Part shown: positions 20,143 through 28,642 of the stretch, in pieces | How positions within the stretch are numbered: the stretch's first letter is position 1 | Layout: each line of letters opens with the position of its first letter | DNA from: an uncultured Holophagaceae bacterium | GTDB taxonomy: Bacteria; Acidobacteriota; Holophagae; Holophagales; Holophagaceae | Length of the DNA: 64,000 nucleotides | Assembly: GCA_903913215.1 (NCBI GenBank) | Contig: CAIWKE010000035.1 | Location: forward strand, 1 to 64,000 | Direction of reading: 5' to 3' | Translations under genes and position numbers: made by a program | The notes under the pieces: model-generated | Seen by the model: the letters and a program-made list of their open reading frames with translations, nothing else | What the model was told of the DNA's origin: nothing | Database searches by the model: none

Positions 20143-20994
20143 ATGGAACTCATTGTTGTAACGGGCCTGTCCGGGGCCGGACGCCACTCGGTGCTGGGCG
20201 CGCTGGAGGATACTGGCTGTACCGCACTAGACAATGTTCCCGTGCGCCTGCTGGAACCCCTCATGGAGCTGGAATCCAAGCTCCAGGCCTCCCACGATCG
20301 GCTGGTGGTGGGCATGGACAGTCGCCAGGCGGACTTCGCCAGCGAGTTCGGGCCCCTGCTGGAGCGTCTCCGCATCGGGAACACGCCCGTACAGGTGGTC
20401 TTCGTGGAGGCCAGCGACGACATCCTCCTGCGGCGCTACTCGGAGACCCGGCGCCCCCACCACCTGGCCCTGCTTGGCACCGCCGGTGAGGGCATCCGCC
20501 GCGAGCGGGAGCTGCTGGCCCCCATCCGGGCCCTGGCCACAACCATTCTCGACACCAGCCACTTGAGCTTGTCTGAGCTGCGCCTGCGCATCGCGGCCCT
20601 GGTGCCGCACCTGCCCACGCGGCACACCGCCGTGCGGCTGCTCAGCTTCGGCTTCAAGCGGGGCGTGCCAGCAGATGCGGACGTGATCCTCGATGCCCGT
20701 TTCCTACCCAATCCCTATTACGTCGAAGCGTTGAAGCCTCTCAATGGCAAAGACTGGCCCGTTCAGGAGTACCTGCTGGAGGCCCCGGAATTCAGGGAGT
20801 TCCTGCAGAGAGCTGAAGATTGGCTGCGCTGGTCTCTGCCCCTGGTACAGCAAGAGGGCCGCGCCTATCACACCCTCGCCATCGGCTGCACTGGCGGCCA
20901 GCATCGCTCCGTGGCCCTGGTGGAGATGCTGGCCCACCGCCTGCGCAACGACGTCGCCGCCCTGTCCATCCGACATCGCGAACTCGACGGGTAG
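20143..20994 (+). CDS. rapZ: RapZ/YvcJ-type nucleotide-binding protein
   Basis: 283 residues, normal for the family. N-terminal P-loop 'VTGLSGAGRHSVLGALEDTG', with Arg-His-Ser where a canonical Walker A has Lys-Ser/Thr, then 'ALDNVPVRLLEPLM'. The second half carries the family hallmarks 'LLSFGFKRGVPADADVILDARFLPNPYY' and 'HTLAIGCTGGQHRSVALVEML' in the UDP-GlcNAc-sensing domain. In E. coli RapZ adapts RNase E to the GlmZ sRNA; outside enterobacteria its role is less clear. Monocistronic between a terminator and a hairpin repeat. Confidence 0.93.
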   Translation: MELIVVTGLSGAGRHSVLGALEDTGCTALDNVPVRLLEPLMELESKLQASHDRLVVGMDSRQADFASEFGPLLERLRIGNTPVQVVFVEASDDILLRRYSETRRPHHLALLGTAGEGIRRERELLAPIRALATTILDTSHLSLSELRLRIAALVPHLPTRHTAVRLLSFGFKRGVPADADVILDARFLPNPYYVEALKPLNGKDWPVQEYLLEAPEFREFLQRAEDWLRWSLPLVQQEGRAYHTLAIGCTGGQHRSVALVEMLAHRLRNDVAALSIRHRELDG

Positions 20995-21012
20995 AAAAGC
21001 CTCAACACCAAG

Positions 21013-21083
21013 GCACCGAGAATAGAAATGGGATGCCCACCCTTCTATTCTTGGTGCCTTCTTGGTATCGGCTTCGCCGATAC
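21013..21083. repeat. Intergenic inverted repeat plus small palindrome
   Basis: Arms AAGGCACCGAGAATAGAA and TTCTATTCTTGGTGCCTT pair over 18 bp with one G-T wobble. Immediately after it is an 8-bp palindrome, GTATCGGC-TTC-GCCGATAC (21065-21083). It separates rapZ from the convergent dehydrogenase gene and might act as a terminator for either. Resembles the elements at 3838 and 14264 in layout. Confidence 0.75.
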
Positions 21084-21123
21084 ACAAGACGAAATGAAAC
21101 CTAGTGGTGATCAGTTCTGTCTT

Positions 21124-22245
21124 TTAGCCATCAGTAAAGATCACATTCCGCTTGGCCATTTCGGCGCGGATGAAGGCCCAGGCACCAGGCTGCTGGCCCA
21201 CCACTTCGGGGGGGCTGATGCCTTTGCGGGTGAAGCCGCCGCTGGCCAGAAGGCGCACTGCCGCGGTGCAGGTGTAGCCGGTGGTGCGGGCCATGGAGGT
21301 GGTGCGGGTGGCCTGGTCGTAGCGGTCCAGGAGGTTCAGCTCCTGGCGCATGGGTTGGCCGTCTTTTTCGCCCTCAACGGTCACCCGCATGACGGTGAAA
21401 TCCTCGTCGCCCTCCGCCATGAACCAGAGGGGGAAGAGCAGGGAGGTGGTGAGGTCCAGGGGACTGACCTCCGCATCGCCCACACGGATCTTCTCCTTGT
21501 TGAAGAAGCCGGATTCGCGGAACATCCGCATCTTCTCGATGTGGCCGGGGTAACGGAGGGTCTTCTCCTTCATGTCGGGGATGTTGGGAAAGCTCTTGAT
21601 GAGGCTCCGGAGGCCATCCGTATTGAAGGATTCCAGGGTGCCCAGGCCCGGGAAATCCAGCAGCTCTGCCTCGGAGAGCGCCGGGAAGACCACCACCTTG
21701 CCGTCCTTCACGTAGCGGGTGGGGCGGGTGTATTCCTCGATGACATCGATGGGACTGAAGCCCGCCTTGTACTCGTAGGGCCAGGTGCGGATCACGGGCA
21801 GGCCACCCACCAGGCACTCGAAGGAGCTGATGCGGTCCCACTGGGTGGACAGGTGGCCGAGGATGATGTTGTGGCAGCCGGGCGCAATGCCGCAGTCCAC
21901 AATGGCCGTGACCTGCTGGGCCTTGGCCAGGGCGTCCAGCTCGAAACAGTCCTCGTCGAAGAAGGAGATGTCCACCAGGGGCTTGGCGGCCTCCAGCACG
22001 GCCTTGGCCGTGGCGAAGCCCATGAACCCCGGCACGGCGCCCACCACGAAGTCTGCATCGGCCACGGCGGCCTTCAGGGCTTCGGCATTGGCGAGGTCCA
22101 CCGGGCGAATGGCCAGGCCGAAGCCCACCATGCGGGCCAGGGCCGCCTCTGACCGATCCGCCACCGTGACCTGGAAATCCGGGGCCAAATCTCGGGCCAT
22201 GGCGCCGCCCACGCGGCCAGCGCCCAGTACCACCACATGCGTCAT
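21124..22245 (-). CDS. Saccharopine dehydrogenase-family oxidoreductase
   Basis: 373 residues. Rossmann start 'THVVVLGAGRVGGAMARDLA' binds NAD(P), and 'IVDCGIAPGCHNIILGHL' is typical of saccharopine dehydrogenase/lysine 6-dehydrogenase relatives. Length is near that of lysine 6-dehydrogenase (about 385) and the short saccharopine dehydrogenases. It starts 10 nt after an APC amino-acid permease gene on the same strand, so the pair probably imports and oxidises an amino acid, perhaps lysine. The exact substrate cannot be told from sequence. Confidence 0.82.
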   Translation of the reverse strand: MTHVVVLGAGRVGGAMARDLAPDFQVTVADRSEAALARMVGFGLAIRPVDLANAEALKAAVADADFVVGAVPGFMGFATAKAVLEAAKPLVDISFFDEDCFELDALAKAQQVTAIVDCGIAPGCHNIILGHLSTQWDRISSFECLVGGLPVIRTWPYEYKAGFSPIDVIEEYTRPTRYVKDGKVVVFPALSEAELLDFPGLGTLESFNTDGLRSLIKSFPNIPDMKEKTLRYPGHIEKMRMFRESGFFNKEKIRVGDAEVSPLDLTTSLLFPLWFMAEGDEDFTVMRVTVEGEKDGQPMRQELNLLDRYDQATRTTSMARTTGYTCTAAVRLLASGGFTRKGISPPEVVGQQPGAWAFIRAEMAKRNVIFTDG

Positions 22246-22255
22246 GAAAGACTCC

Positions 22256-23674
22256 TTAGGATTGAGCCACGCGGGGTTTCACCGCGAGGTAGACCGGCCA
22301 GCCGAGGGCCACCAGAATGAGCCCCGGCCAGGAATAACTGGGTCGGTAGATGAAGAGGGCGCCCACGATGGCGCAGGCCCCCGCCATGTAGAGCAGGGGC
22401 ACCACCGGGTAGCCCCAGACCCGCACGGTGCGGGGCAGGTCCGGCCGCCGCAGGCGCAGGAGGATGACGCCGCCCACCGTGAAGACGTAGAAGAGGATGG
22501 TGGGCAGCATCACGAAGTCCAGCAGCTGCCCATAAGTGCCGGTGAGGGTCAGGGCGCAGGTCCAGAGGGCCTGGATCCAGAGGCCGAAAGCCGGGACGCC
22601 GTGCTGGTTGAGGCGGGCAGCCAGGGGATGGAAGAGGCCATCCACCGCCATGCGCTGGTAGACCCGGGCCCCGGAGAAGAGCAGTCCGTTCAGGCAGCCG
22701 AAGGTGGAGACGAGGATGACGCCGGCCATGATGAGCCCGCCCCCAGGGCCGAAGAGGGCCTGCAGGGCCGCGCTGGCCACCCGGTCCTGGGGAGCAGTGG
22801 CGATGCCCGTGGGGCCCAGCACCCGCAGGTAGGCCAAGTTCGCCACGATGTACAGGCCGCAGACCAGCGTGGTGCCGATGAGCAGGGAGAAGGGGATGGT
22901 CCGGCGGGGTTCCTTCACCTCACCGGCGATGAAGGTGATGGAGTTCCAGGCGTCCGCGGAGAACATGCTGCCCGTCTGTACCACCAGCAGCGCCGTGAGG
23001 AAGGGCAGGGGCACATCGCCGAGCTGGTGCGGATAGGGGCCCGCCACGGGCGGGACGGCGGGGTGGAACCAGAGCCCCAGGCCGATGAGGGCCGCCAGGC
23101 CGCCGATCTTGGCCACGGTGAAGAGGTCTTGGATGCGGGAGCCCAGTCTCACGCCGTAGAGGTTCACCACCGTGAGCAGGGCGACGACCGCGATGGCCGA
23201 GAGGCGCGTGGGCGTGAGGCCCAGGTGGTAGGGGCCCACGCTGATCGACTGGCTGATCCGCAGCAGCGGAACCTCCAGGTGGGGGCCCAGCCAGGTGGTA
23301 TCCGTCACCCAGGGGATGAAGTTACCCAGATACTTGCCGAAGGCCACGGCCACGGCCGCCAGGGTGCCGCACTCGATGACCGTGAAGAAGGTCCAGCCAT
23401 AGAGGAAGCCCATGGCGGGGCCGTAGATCTCACGCAGGTAGGAATACTGGCCCCCAGCCTGGGGGAAGAGGCCCGCCAACTCCCCGTAGCTGAGAGCCGC
23501 GAAGAGCGTCAGCACGGCCGTGAGACCCCAGGCCGCCAGGAGGAAGCCGCTGGTGCCGTAGGTCCGCATCATGTCCGCAGCCACAATGAATACGCCACTG
23601 CCGATCATGGAGCCGGCAATGAGCATGGTGGCAGAGAAGAGTCCTACGTGGCGGCGATAGCCGGTTGCGTCCAT
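22256..23674 (-). CDS. APC-family amino acid permease
   Basis: 472 residues from the ATG at 23674 ('MDATGYRRHVGLFSATMLIAGSMIGSGVFIV'), with about twelve membrane helices. The 'GSMIGSGVF' motif in helix 1 is the substrate-binding unwound segment of APC/LAT-type carriers. The track start at 23875 would overlap mltG and is rejected. First gene of a two-gene operon with the saccharopine dehydrogenase-like enzyme. It diverges from mltG, leaving 52 nt for both promoters. Confidence 0.88.
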   Translation of the reverse strand: MDATGYRRHVGLFSATMLIAGSMIGSGVFIVAADMMRTYGTSGFLLAAWGLTAVLTLFAALSYGELAGLFPQAGGQYSYLREIYGPAMGFLYGWTFFTVIECGTLAAVAVAFGKYLGNFIPWVTDTTWLGPHLEVPLLRISQSISVGPYHLGLTPTRLSAIAVVALLTVVNLYGVRLGSRIQDLFTVAKIGGLAALIGLGLWFHPAVPPVAGPYPHQLGDVPLPFLTALLVVQTGSMFSADAWNSITFIAGEVKEPRRTIPFSLLIGTTLVCGLYIVANLAYLRVLGPTGIATAPQDRVASAALQALFGPGGGLIMAGVILVSTFGCLNGLLFSGARVYQRMAVDGLFHPLAARLNQHGVPAFGLWIQALWTCALTLTGTYGQLLDFVMLPTILFYVFTVGGVILLRLRRPDLPRTVRVWGYPVVPLLYMAGACAIVGALFIYRPSYSWPGLILVALGWPVYLAVKPRVAQS

Positions 23675-23726
23675 GGAATCCTTCAGCGGAGTAGAAGGAA
23701 CCACGCTACCACGGCATTCTGGAGGC

Positions 23727-24743
23727 ATGGCACGATCCTCGATCTCCCTCCGGCTCTTCCTGGCCACCCTGATGCTGGCCGCCCTGCCGTTCCTGGGGGG
23801 ATGGTGGGCCTGGACGGGGCAGGGCCCCCTCCAGCAGGAGGCGACGGTGCTGGTGAAGAAGGGGACGAACATCAACCAGATCGCGGATCAGCTGGAGCGC
23901 CAGGGCGTCATCCGCTCGGCTTCCCTGTTCCGGCTCTGGGCCCGTTCCCGCAAGCTGCAACTCATCCGCGGCGAATACGCCTTCGGGGCCCGGGCCAGCC
24001 TGGCCGATGTGGCCGGCAAGCTGCGGCGGGCGGACATCCACTACACCACTGTCTCCATTCCTGAGGGGGCTCACGCCTGGTCGGTGCAGCGGCGCCTGAA
24101 AGACTTCGTGCCTGAGGACATCTTCTGGACCCTCTGGAAGAGCCCCCGCCTGGCCAAGACGGCGGGCTTCGAGCAGGCCGAAAGCCTGGAGGGCCTCGTG
24201 GCCCCGGCCACCTACAAGCTCCACCACGCCATGGAGCCTGAGGAAGTGATGCTCCAGCTTGTGGAGGCCTTCCACGACCAGGTGCGGCCCAAGCTGGAGG
24301 GAGGCGTGCTGCCGCCCTACGAGACCCTCATTCTGGCCAGCCTGGTGGAGAAGGAGACCAAGCTTGCGGAGGAGCAACCCAAGGTGGCCGGTGTCTACAA
24401 GAAGCGCCTGGACATCGGCATGCGCCTCCAGTGCGACCCCACCAGCCTATACGCCCGCTGGCTCAGCGGCGACCTGCGTTTCACGGCGCCCCTGTCCGAG
24501 GACATCCGCCGCCCACACCGCTTCAACACCTACACCATGGGCGGCCTGCCCCCCACACCCATCGCCATTCCCAGTGCGACGGCCCTGGAGGCGGCCAAGG
24601 CCCCGGTGCTCAGCAAGGACCTCTATTTTGTGGCCACCGGGAGGGGCGGCCACAACTTCGCACCGACCCTGAAGGACCACAACCGCAACGTTGGCGTCTA
24701 CCGCCAGGAAATCACGCGTCAGCGCCGGGTGGCCCGTGGCTAA
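23727..24743 (+). CDS. mltG: Endolytic murein transglycosylase MltG
   Basis: 338 residues from the ATG at 23727: a membrane anchor ('RLFLATLMLAALPFLGGWWAW'), a LysM-like region ('VKKGTNINQIADQLERQGVI') and a YceG catalytic domain. The catalytic Glu lies in 'LILASLVEKETKLAEEQ' and the conserved 'MRLQCDPTSLYA' follows. It cuts nascent peptidoglycan strands and limits their length. GGAGG is only one base from the chosen ATG, so the true start could differ by a few codons. The 3' end overlaps tlyA by 8 nt. Confidence 0.94.
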   Translation: MARSSISLRLFLATLMLAALPFLGGWWAWTGQGPLQQEATVLVKKGTNINQIADQLERQGVIRSASLFRLWARSRKLQLIRGEYAFGARASLADVAGKLRRADIHYTTVSIPEGAHAWSVQRRLKDFVPEDIFWTLWKSPRLAKTAGFEQAESLEGLVAPATYKLHHAMEPEEVMLQLVEAFHDQVRPKLEGGVLPPYETLILASLVEKETKLAEEQPKVAGVYKKRLDIGMRLQCDPTSLYARWLSGDLRFTAPLSEDIRRPHRFNTYTMGGLPPTPIAIPSATALEAAKAPVLSKDLYFVATGRGGHNFAPTLKDHNRNVGVYRQEITRQRRVARG

Positions 24744-25539
24744 GCTGCGGCTGGACCTCCTGCTTGTCCAACTGGGCCTTTGCGAGACCCGGGCCAAGGC
24801 CCAGGCCCGGATCCTCTCCGGGGATGTGCTGGTGGAGGACCGTCCCGTCACTAAGGCCGGCACGGCCATCGACGAGGCGGCCACCATCCGCCTGCGGGGC
24901 GACGCGCTGCCCTTCGTGAGCCGGGGTGGGCTGAAGCTGGCCGGGGCCTTGGATCTTTGGGGCATCGATCCCACCGGCCGAGTCTGCTTCGACGCTGGCT
25001 CCAGCACCGGCGGCTTCACGGATTGCCTGCTGCAGCGGGGGGCCACCCGGGTCTACGCCGTGGACGTGGGCACCAACCAGCTCCACTGGAAGCTGCGCAG
25101 CGATGCCCGCGTAGTGTCCATGGAGCAGGTGAACCTCCGCACCTGGGATCCGGGCCTCCTGACCGAACCCTGCAGCCTCCTGGTGGCGGACCTCAGCTTC
25201 ATCTCCCTGCGCCTGGCCATCCCGCCGATCCTGCCCAGCCTCGCCCCTGGCGCCGACGCAGTGCTGCTGGTGAAGCCCCAGTTCGAGGCAGGCCGCGACG
25301 ACGTCGGTGCCGGCGGAATCGTACGGGACCCGGCTGTCCACCGCCGGGTGCTGGTGGAGACCTGGGGCTTCTTCGCCCAGACCCGCCTCCGGCCCCAGGC
25401 CCTGGGCCTCAGCCCCATCAAGGGGGGCGAAGGCAACAGCGAGTTCCTGCTGCGCCTGCGCCTGGACGGCGAGCCCGGGGAGCTGGGTGCGGCCCTGGCC
25501 TCGCTGATCAAGCCCTGGGGAGACGCACTTCCATCGTGA
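24736..25539 (+). CDS. tlyA: TlyA-family rRNA methyltransferase
   Basis: 267 residues from the GTG at 24736, inside the end of mltG. An S4 RNA-binding domain ('LRLDLLLVQLGLCETRAKAQARILSG') is followed by an FtsJ-like methyltransferase with SAM loop 'CFDAGSSTGGFTDCLLQRGA' and 'LLVADLSFISLRLAIPPIL'. TlyA methylates cytidines in 16S/23S rRNA; older literature calls it hemolysin. The GTG start gives the family N-terminus exactly. The last 32 nt overlap the convergent histidine kinase gene. Confidence 0.93.
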   Translation: MAKLRLDLLLVQLGLCETRAKAQARILSGDVLVEDRPVTKAGTAIDEAATIRLRGDALPFVSRGGLKLAGALDLWGIDPTGRVCFDAGSSTGGFTDCLLQRGATRVYAVDVGTNQLHWKLRSDARVVSMEQVNLRTWDPGLLTEPCSLLVADLSFISLRLAIPPILPSLAPGADAVLLVKPQFEAGRDDVGAGGIVRDPAVHRRVLVETWGFFAQTRLRPQALGLSPIKGGEGNSEFLLRLRLDGEPGELGAALASLIKPWGDALPS

Positions 25540-26893
25540 AGGTGCTGCCCTCTCCAGCCAGGCTGTCCACGCTGAGGGTGCCGCCCATGAGGTGCACCAG
25601 GTCCTGGCTCAGGGCCAGGCCCAGGCCTGTGCCGCCAAACTGGCGGGTGATGCCCACGTCCGCCTGGGTGAAGGGGCGGAAGAGGCGATGAAGGGTGGCT
25701 GGGGTCATGCCGATGCCCGAGTCCACCACAGCCCAGCGGAGAAGAAGGCCGGGCGCTTCGTCGATCACTTGAAGCCGAAAGGTGATGCTGCCCTGGGTCG
25801 TGAACTTGAGGGCATTGCCCAGCAAGTTGTTGAGGACCTGCTTGAGGCGCAGGGGATCGCCCAGGGCCACAGGGGCCTCCGTGGGCAGGGCCACCAGGAA
25901 GGCCAGGCCCTTGGCCGTGGCGTCGGCCCGCCACAGCTCTGCGCAGTCGCGGGTGAGGCTCAGGGGCGAGAAGGGGGAACTCTCCAGGGTCATGGCCCCG
26001 GCCTCCAGCTTGGACAGATCCAGCACGCGGTCCAGCATGTCCAGCAGGTTCCCTGCCGCCTTGCGTCCGATCTCGGTGATCTCGCGCTGCTCCACATCGA
26101 GGTTGGTGGTCAACAGGTAGCGCACCATGGCCATGATGGCGTTCATGGGCGTGCGGATTTCGTGGCTCATGGTGGCCAGGAAGACAGAGGTGAGGCGCGC
26201 CGTCTCCTGGGCCTCCTGGGCCCGGGCCTCCAGGCGGGTCTCCCGCGCCTGCTGCACCTGGATGTTCTGGGCCACGCCCAGGTAGCCGAAGATGCGCCCA
26301 TGGCGGTCCCGCAGGGCGGATATGGCGAGGCTCACTGGAAAGCGCCGCCCCTTCGCATCCTGGTAGGTCCAGGTTCGCACCTCGCTGAGGCCCCGGCTGG
26401 GCAGGGCCGTGAAGACCTCGAAGCCCGTGATCTCCAGGCCCAGGGAGGCGCTCAGTTCCTGGCCTCGCTGCTCGATCTCCTCGGGCAGGTGGAACGCGGC
26501 AGGGCTCAGGCGGTGGATGACGTCCCGGGCCTTGAGACCCAGCATCCGCTCCGCTCCAGTGTTGAAGAGCTGGATTGTGCCCTGGGCATCGGTGGCGATG
26601 AGGGCCACCTCCGTGGCCGCGTCCATGACGGCCTTCAGGAGCCGCTGCTGGGCATCCTGGTCGGCGGCGAGGCTGGCCTGGCGCTCCAGGCGCTGGCGCA
26701 GGAGGTGGAGGCCCAGGGCCATCCCCCAGATCGTCAGCAGGGTCAGCAAGACGCGCAGGGAGGGACCGCCTGGCGGCAGCGCCAGGGGTCGCAGCAGTGC
26801 CCAGCTCAGCAGGAGGGGGGTGGCCAGGAGACCCAGGGTCCACAGGCCGTCCAGGCGGCTTGCGGCGCGGACGGGCTTGGAGCTAGTGCTCAT
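25508..26893 (-). CDS. PAS-containing membrane histidine kinase
   Basis: 461 residues. Two hydrophobic helices near the N-terminus (about 18-62), a PAS domain ('VALIATDAQGTIQLFNTGAERMLG', residues 95-215), HisKA with '[20 protein letters not shown]' (phospho-His) and an HATPase domain with 'LNNLLGNALKFT' (N box), 'VVDSGIGMTP' (G1) and 'GGTGLGLALSQDL' (G2). No receiver domain and no adjacent response regulator, so its partner is unknown. The H-box resembles those of hybrid kinases. Its 3' end overlaps tlyA tail to tail. Confidence 0.92.
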   Translation of the reverse strand: MSTSSKPVRAASRLDGLWTLGLLATPLLLSWALLRPLALPPGGPSLRVLLTLLTIWGMALGLHLLRQRLERQASLAADQDAQQRLLKAVMDAATEVALIATDAQGTIQLFNTGAERMLGLKARDVIHRLSPAAFHLPEEIEQRGQELSASLGLEITGFEVFTALPSRGLSEVRTWTYQDAKGRRFPVSLAISALRDRHGRIFGYLGVAQNIQVQQARETRLEARAQEAQETARLTSVFLATMSHEIRTPMNAIMAMVRYLLTTNLDVEQREITEIGRKAAGNLLDMLDRVLDLSKLEAGAMTLESSPFSPLSLTRDCAELWRADATAKGLAFLVALPTEAPVALGDPLRLKQVLNNLLGNALKFTTQGSITFRLQVIDEAPGLLLRWAVVDSGIGMTPATLHRLFRPFTQADVGITRQFGGTGLGLALSQDLVHLMGGTLSVDSLAGEGSTFTMEVRLPRA

Positions 26894-26906
26894 GGCTGGG
26901 GCTCAC

Positions 26907-28478
26907 CTAGAGGCTGGCCCAGTCGGTCTTGAAAGTGCTCTCCGCGAGGGCGGTCTCGGCCAAGGGGAGGTGCCCGTCCAGGGCGTCCCCGCAAACGGCC
27001 TGCCAGCGCACGAAGCCATCGTAGGCGGGGCGCACACCCGGGCGGGTGCCATGGCCGGCAAAGGGCAGGCGGGCTTCGGCGGCATCGGCCAGGCGGTTGA
27101 TCCCCACCATGTCCGCCCGGCAGTCGTGCCGGAAGCGTTCGATCCAGGGCCGGTCATGGGAGAAGAGGCTCACGGCGCAGCCCGAGGGGGAACCATAGGT
27201 CCAGGCCAAGGCCTCTTCCAGTTCCTTGAAGGTGACGAGGTTCACGGTGGGGCCCAGGCCCTGGTTCTGGAAGAGTCCCATCTCAGGCCGGACATCGTCC
27301 CAGACACAGGCCTGCATGTAGTGGCCGTGGGCGATGTCGCCCACCACGTGCTCGGTGCGGTTCACCTCGTTCCACTGCTCCCCGCCGGCCAGGAGGGTGG
27401 CGCCGTCCTGCTGGCCCAATTCCCAGTGCTCCCGGAAGGCCGTGGCGCTGCGGGCGTTGATCATGGGGCCGTAGGCCACCTCGGGATGGGTCATGGGATT
27501 GCCCACTTTGAGGGTGGCCACCTGGGCCAGGAAGGCCTCTTTGAACTGGGGTGCGCAGTCCTGGTGCAGCAGGATGTTCACCAGGCCGATGGGCCGCTGG
27601 CCCGCATGGCTGAAGGCGCCCCGCAGGGCTCCCTCGACGGCGCGGTCCAGATCCCCGTCGGGCATCACCACCATGGCCCCCTTGCCCAGCAGGTCCATGC
27701 TGGGGTGCATGAGGTTCCGGCCACACAAGTCGCCCACCGTGCGGCCCAGGGCCGTGGAGCCCACGAAGCTGAAGGCCTGGAAGAGGCCCTTGTCGATGGC
27801 CGCCAGGAAGTGTTTGCCACAGCCCGCCCGGCCTCGTCCATTCACCGTATTGATCACGCCCGGGGGCAGGCCCGCTTCCAGGAAGGCCCGCAGCAGCAGG
27901 TAGGCGGCTGTGGGAGCATTGTCGCTCGGCTTCCACACCACGGTATTGCCCGCGAGGATGGCCGGGAGGAACTTGCGGGCCGGTGCCGACAGGGGCGAGC
28001 TGCCTGTGGCCAGGATGCCGCAGACGCCCACGGGGCGGCGGTAGGCCACCAGACCGGGCATGGGGGTCTGCTCCGAGAGGTTTTGGAGTTCCGCGATGAA
28101 GAAGGCGCAGGCATCGAGGGTTTCCTGGACCTCGGTGGACGCCTCCCGGGGCGTCATTCCGATCTCCCGGGTCACGATGCGGGCCACCTTCTCCCGGTGC
28201 TCGCCCAGGATCAGGGCGGCGCGCTGGATGAGGGCCACCCGGGTGGCCACGGAGGTGCCGGACCAGGCAGGAAAGGCATCGGCCGCGGCCTTGGCGGCTC
28301 GGGCCACATCCTTTTCCCCGCTGTCCGGGAACATGCCCACAAGGTCCCGGCTGTCCACGGCGGACTTGGACTGGATGAGGGAGAGATCCCCCTCCACCTC
28401 CTTGCCATTGACCACGTTGAAACCGATGACACTTTGCCCGGCGGCAATGGCATGGGGCGAATTCGCTTTGAGATACAT
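26907..28478 (-). CDS. Aldehyde dehydrogenase homologue lacking catalytic Cys
   Basis: 523 residues from the ATG at 28478, with GGAG upstream. The ALDH fold is clear: 'RRPVGVCGILATGSSPLSAPARK', 'ILAGNTVVWKPSDNAPTAAYLL', 'GLPPGVINTVNG', 'FSFVGSTALGRTVGDLCGR'. The catalytic region reads 'FSHAGQRPIGLVN', where active enzymes have GQxC; the codon is CCC (Pro), one that no single change turns into Cys. The general-base position of ELGGK reads 'MDLLGK', Glu to Asp. It is therefore probably not a classical aldehyde oxidiser and may be a pseudoenzyme, a binding protein or an enzyme with different chemistry. The frame is intact over its full length, which argues against simple decay. It sits 13 nt upstream of the PAS kinase gene on the same strand. 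Confidence 0.85.
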   Translation of the reverse strand: MYLKANSPHAIAAGQSVIGFNVVNGKEVEGDLSLIQSKSAVDSRDLVGMFPDSGEKDVARAAKAAADAFPAWSGTSVATRVALIQRAALILGEHREKVARIVTREIGMTPREASTEVQETLDACAFFIAELQNLSEQTPMPGLVAYRRPVGVCGILATGSSPLSAPARKFLPAILAGNTVVWKPSDNAPTAAYLLLRAFLEAGLPPGVINTVNGRGRAGCGKHFLAAIDKGLFQAFSFVGSTALGRTVGDLCGRNLMHPSMDLLGKGAMVVMPDGDLDRAVEGALRGAFSHAGQRPIGLVNILLHQDCAPQFKEAFLAQVATLKVGNPMTHPEVAYGPMINARSATAFREHWELGQQDGATLLAGGEQWNEVNRTEHVVGDIAHGHYMQACVWDDVRPEMGLFQNQGLGPTVNLVTFKELEEALAWTYGSPSGCAVSLFSHDRPWIERFRHDCRADMVGINRLADAAEARLPFAGHGTRPGVRPAYDGFVRWQAVCGDALDGHLPLAETALAESTFKTDWASL

Positions 28479-28642
28479 GCCTGACTCCAGGGGTAGAAGG
28501 GCGGACAAGCTGCGGGTGGGGCAGTCTGGGCCCCTAAGTCCAGTCATCGGCCGGGAATGCCGGGTCATGTAGTTTGGACATAGGCAGTCCTGGTGCCTGG
28601 GTCGGGTTCGGCCCTGTACACTGGAGGATTGCCGGAGCCCGG

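Noticed and set aside
21785-24064. 759-aa plus-strand ORF
   Set aside because: Antisense to the dehydrogenase and permease genes; low-complexity Gly/His/Arg composition typical of GC-driven shadow frames.
26409-28484. 691-aa plus-strand ORF
   Set aside because: Antisense to the aldehyde dehydrogenase homologue, with shadow-like composition and no motifs.
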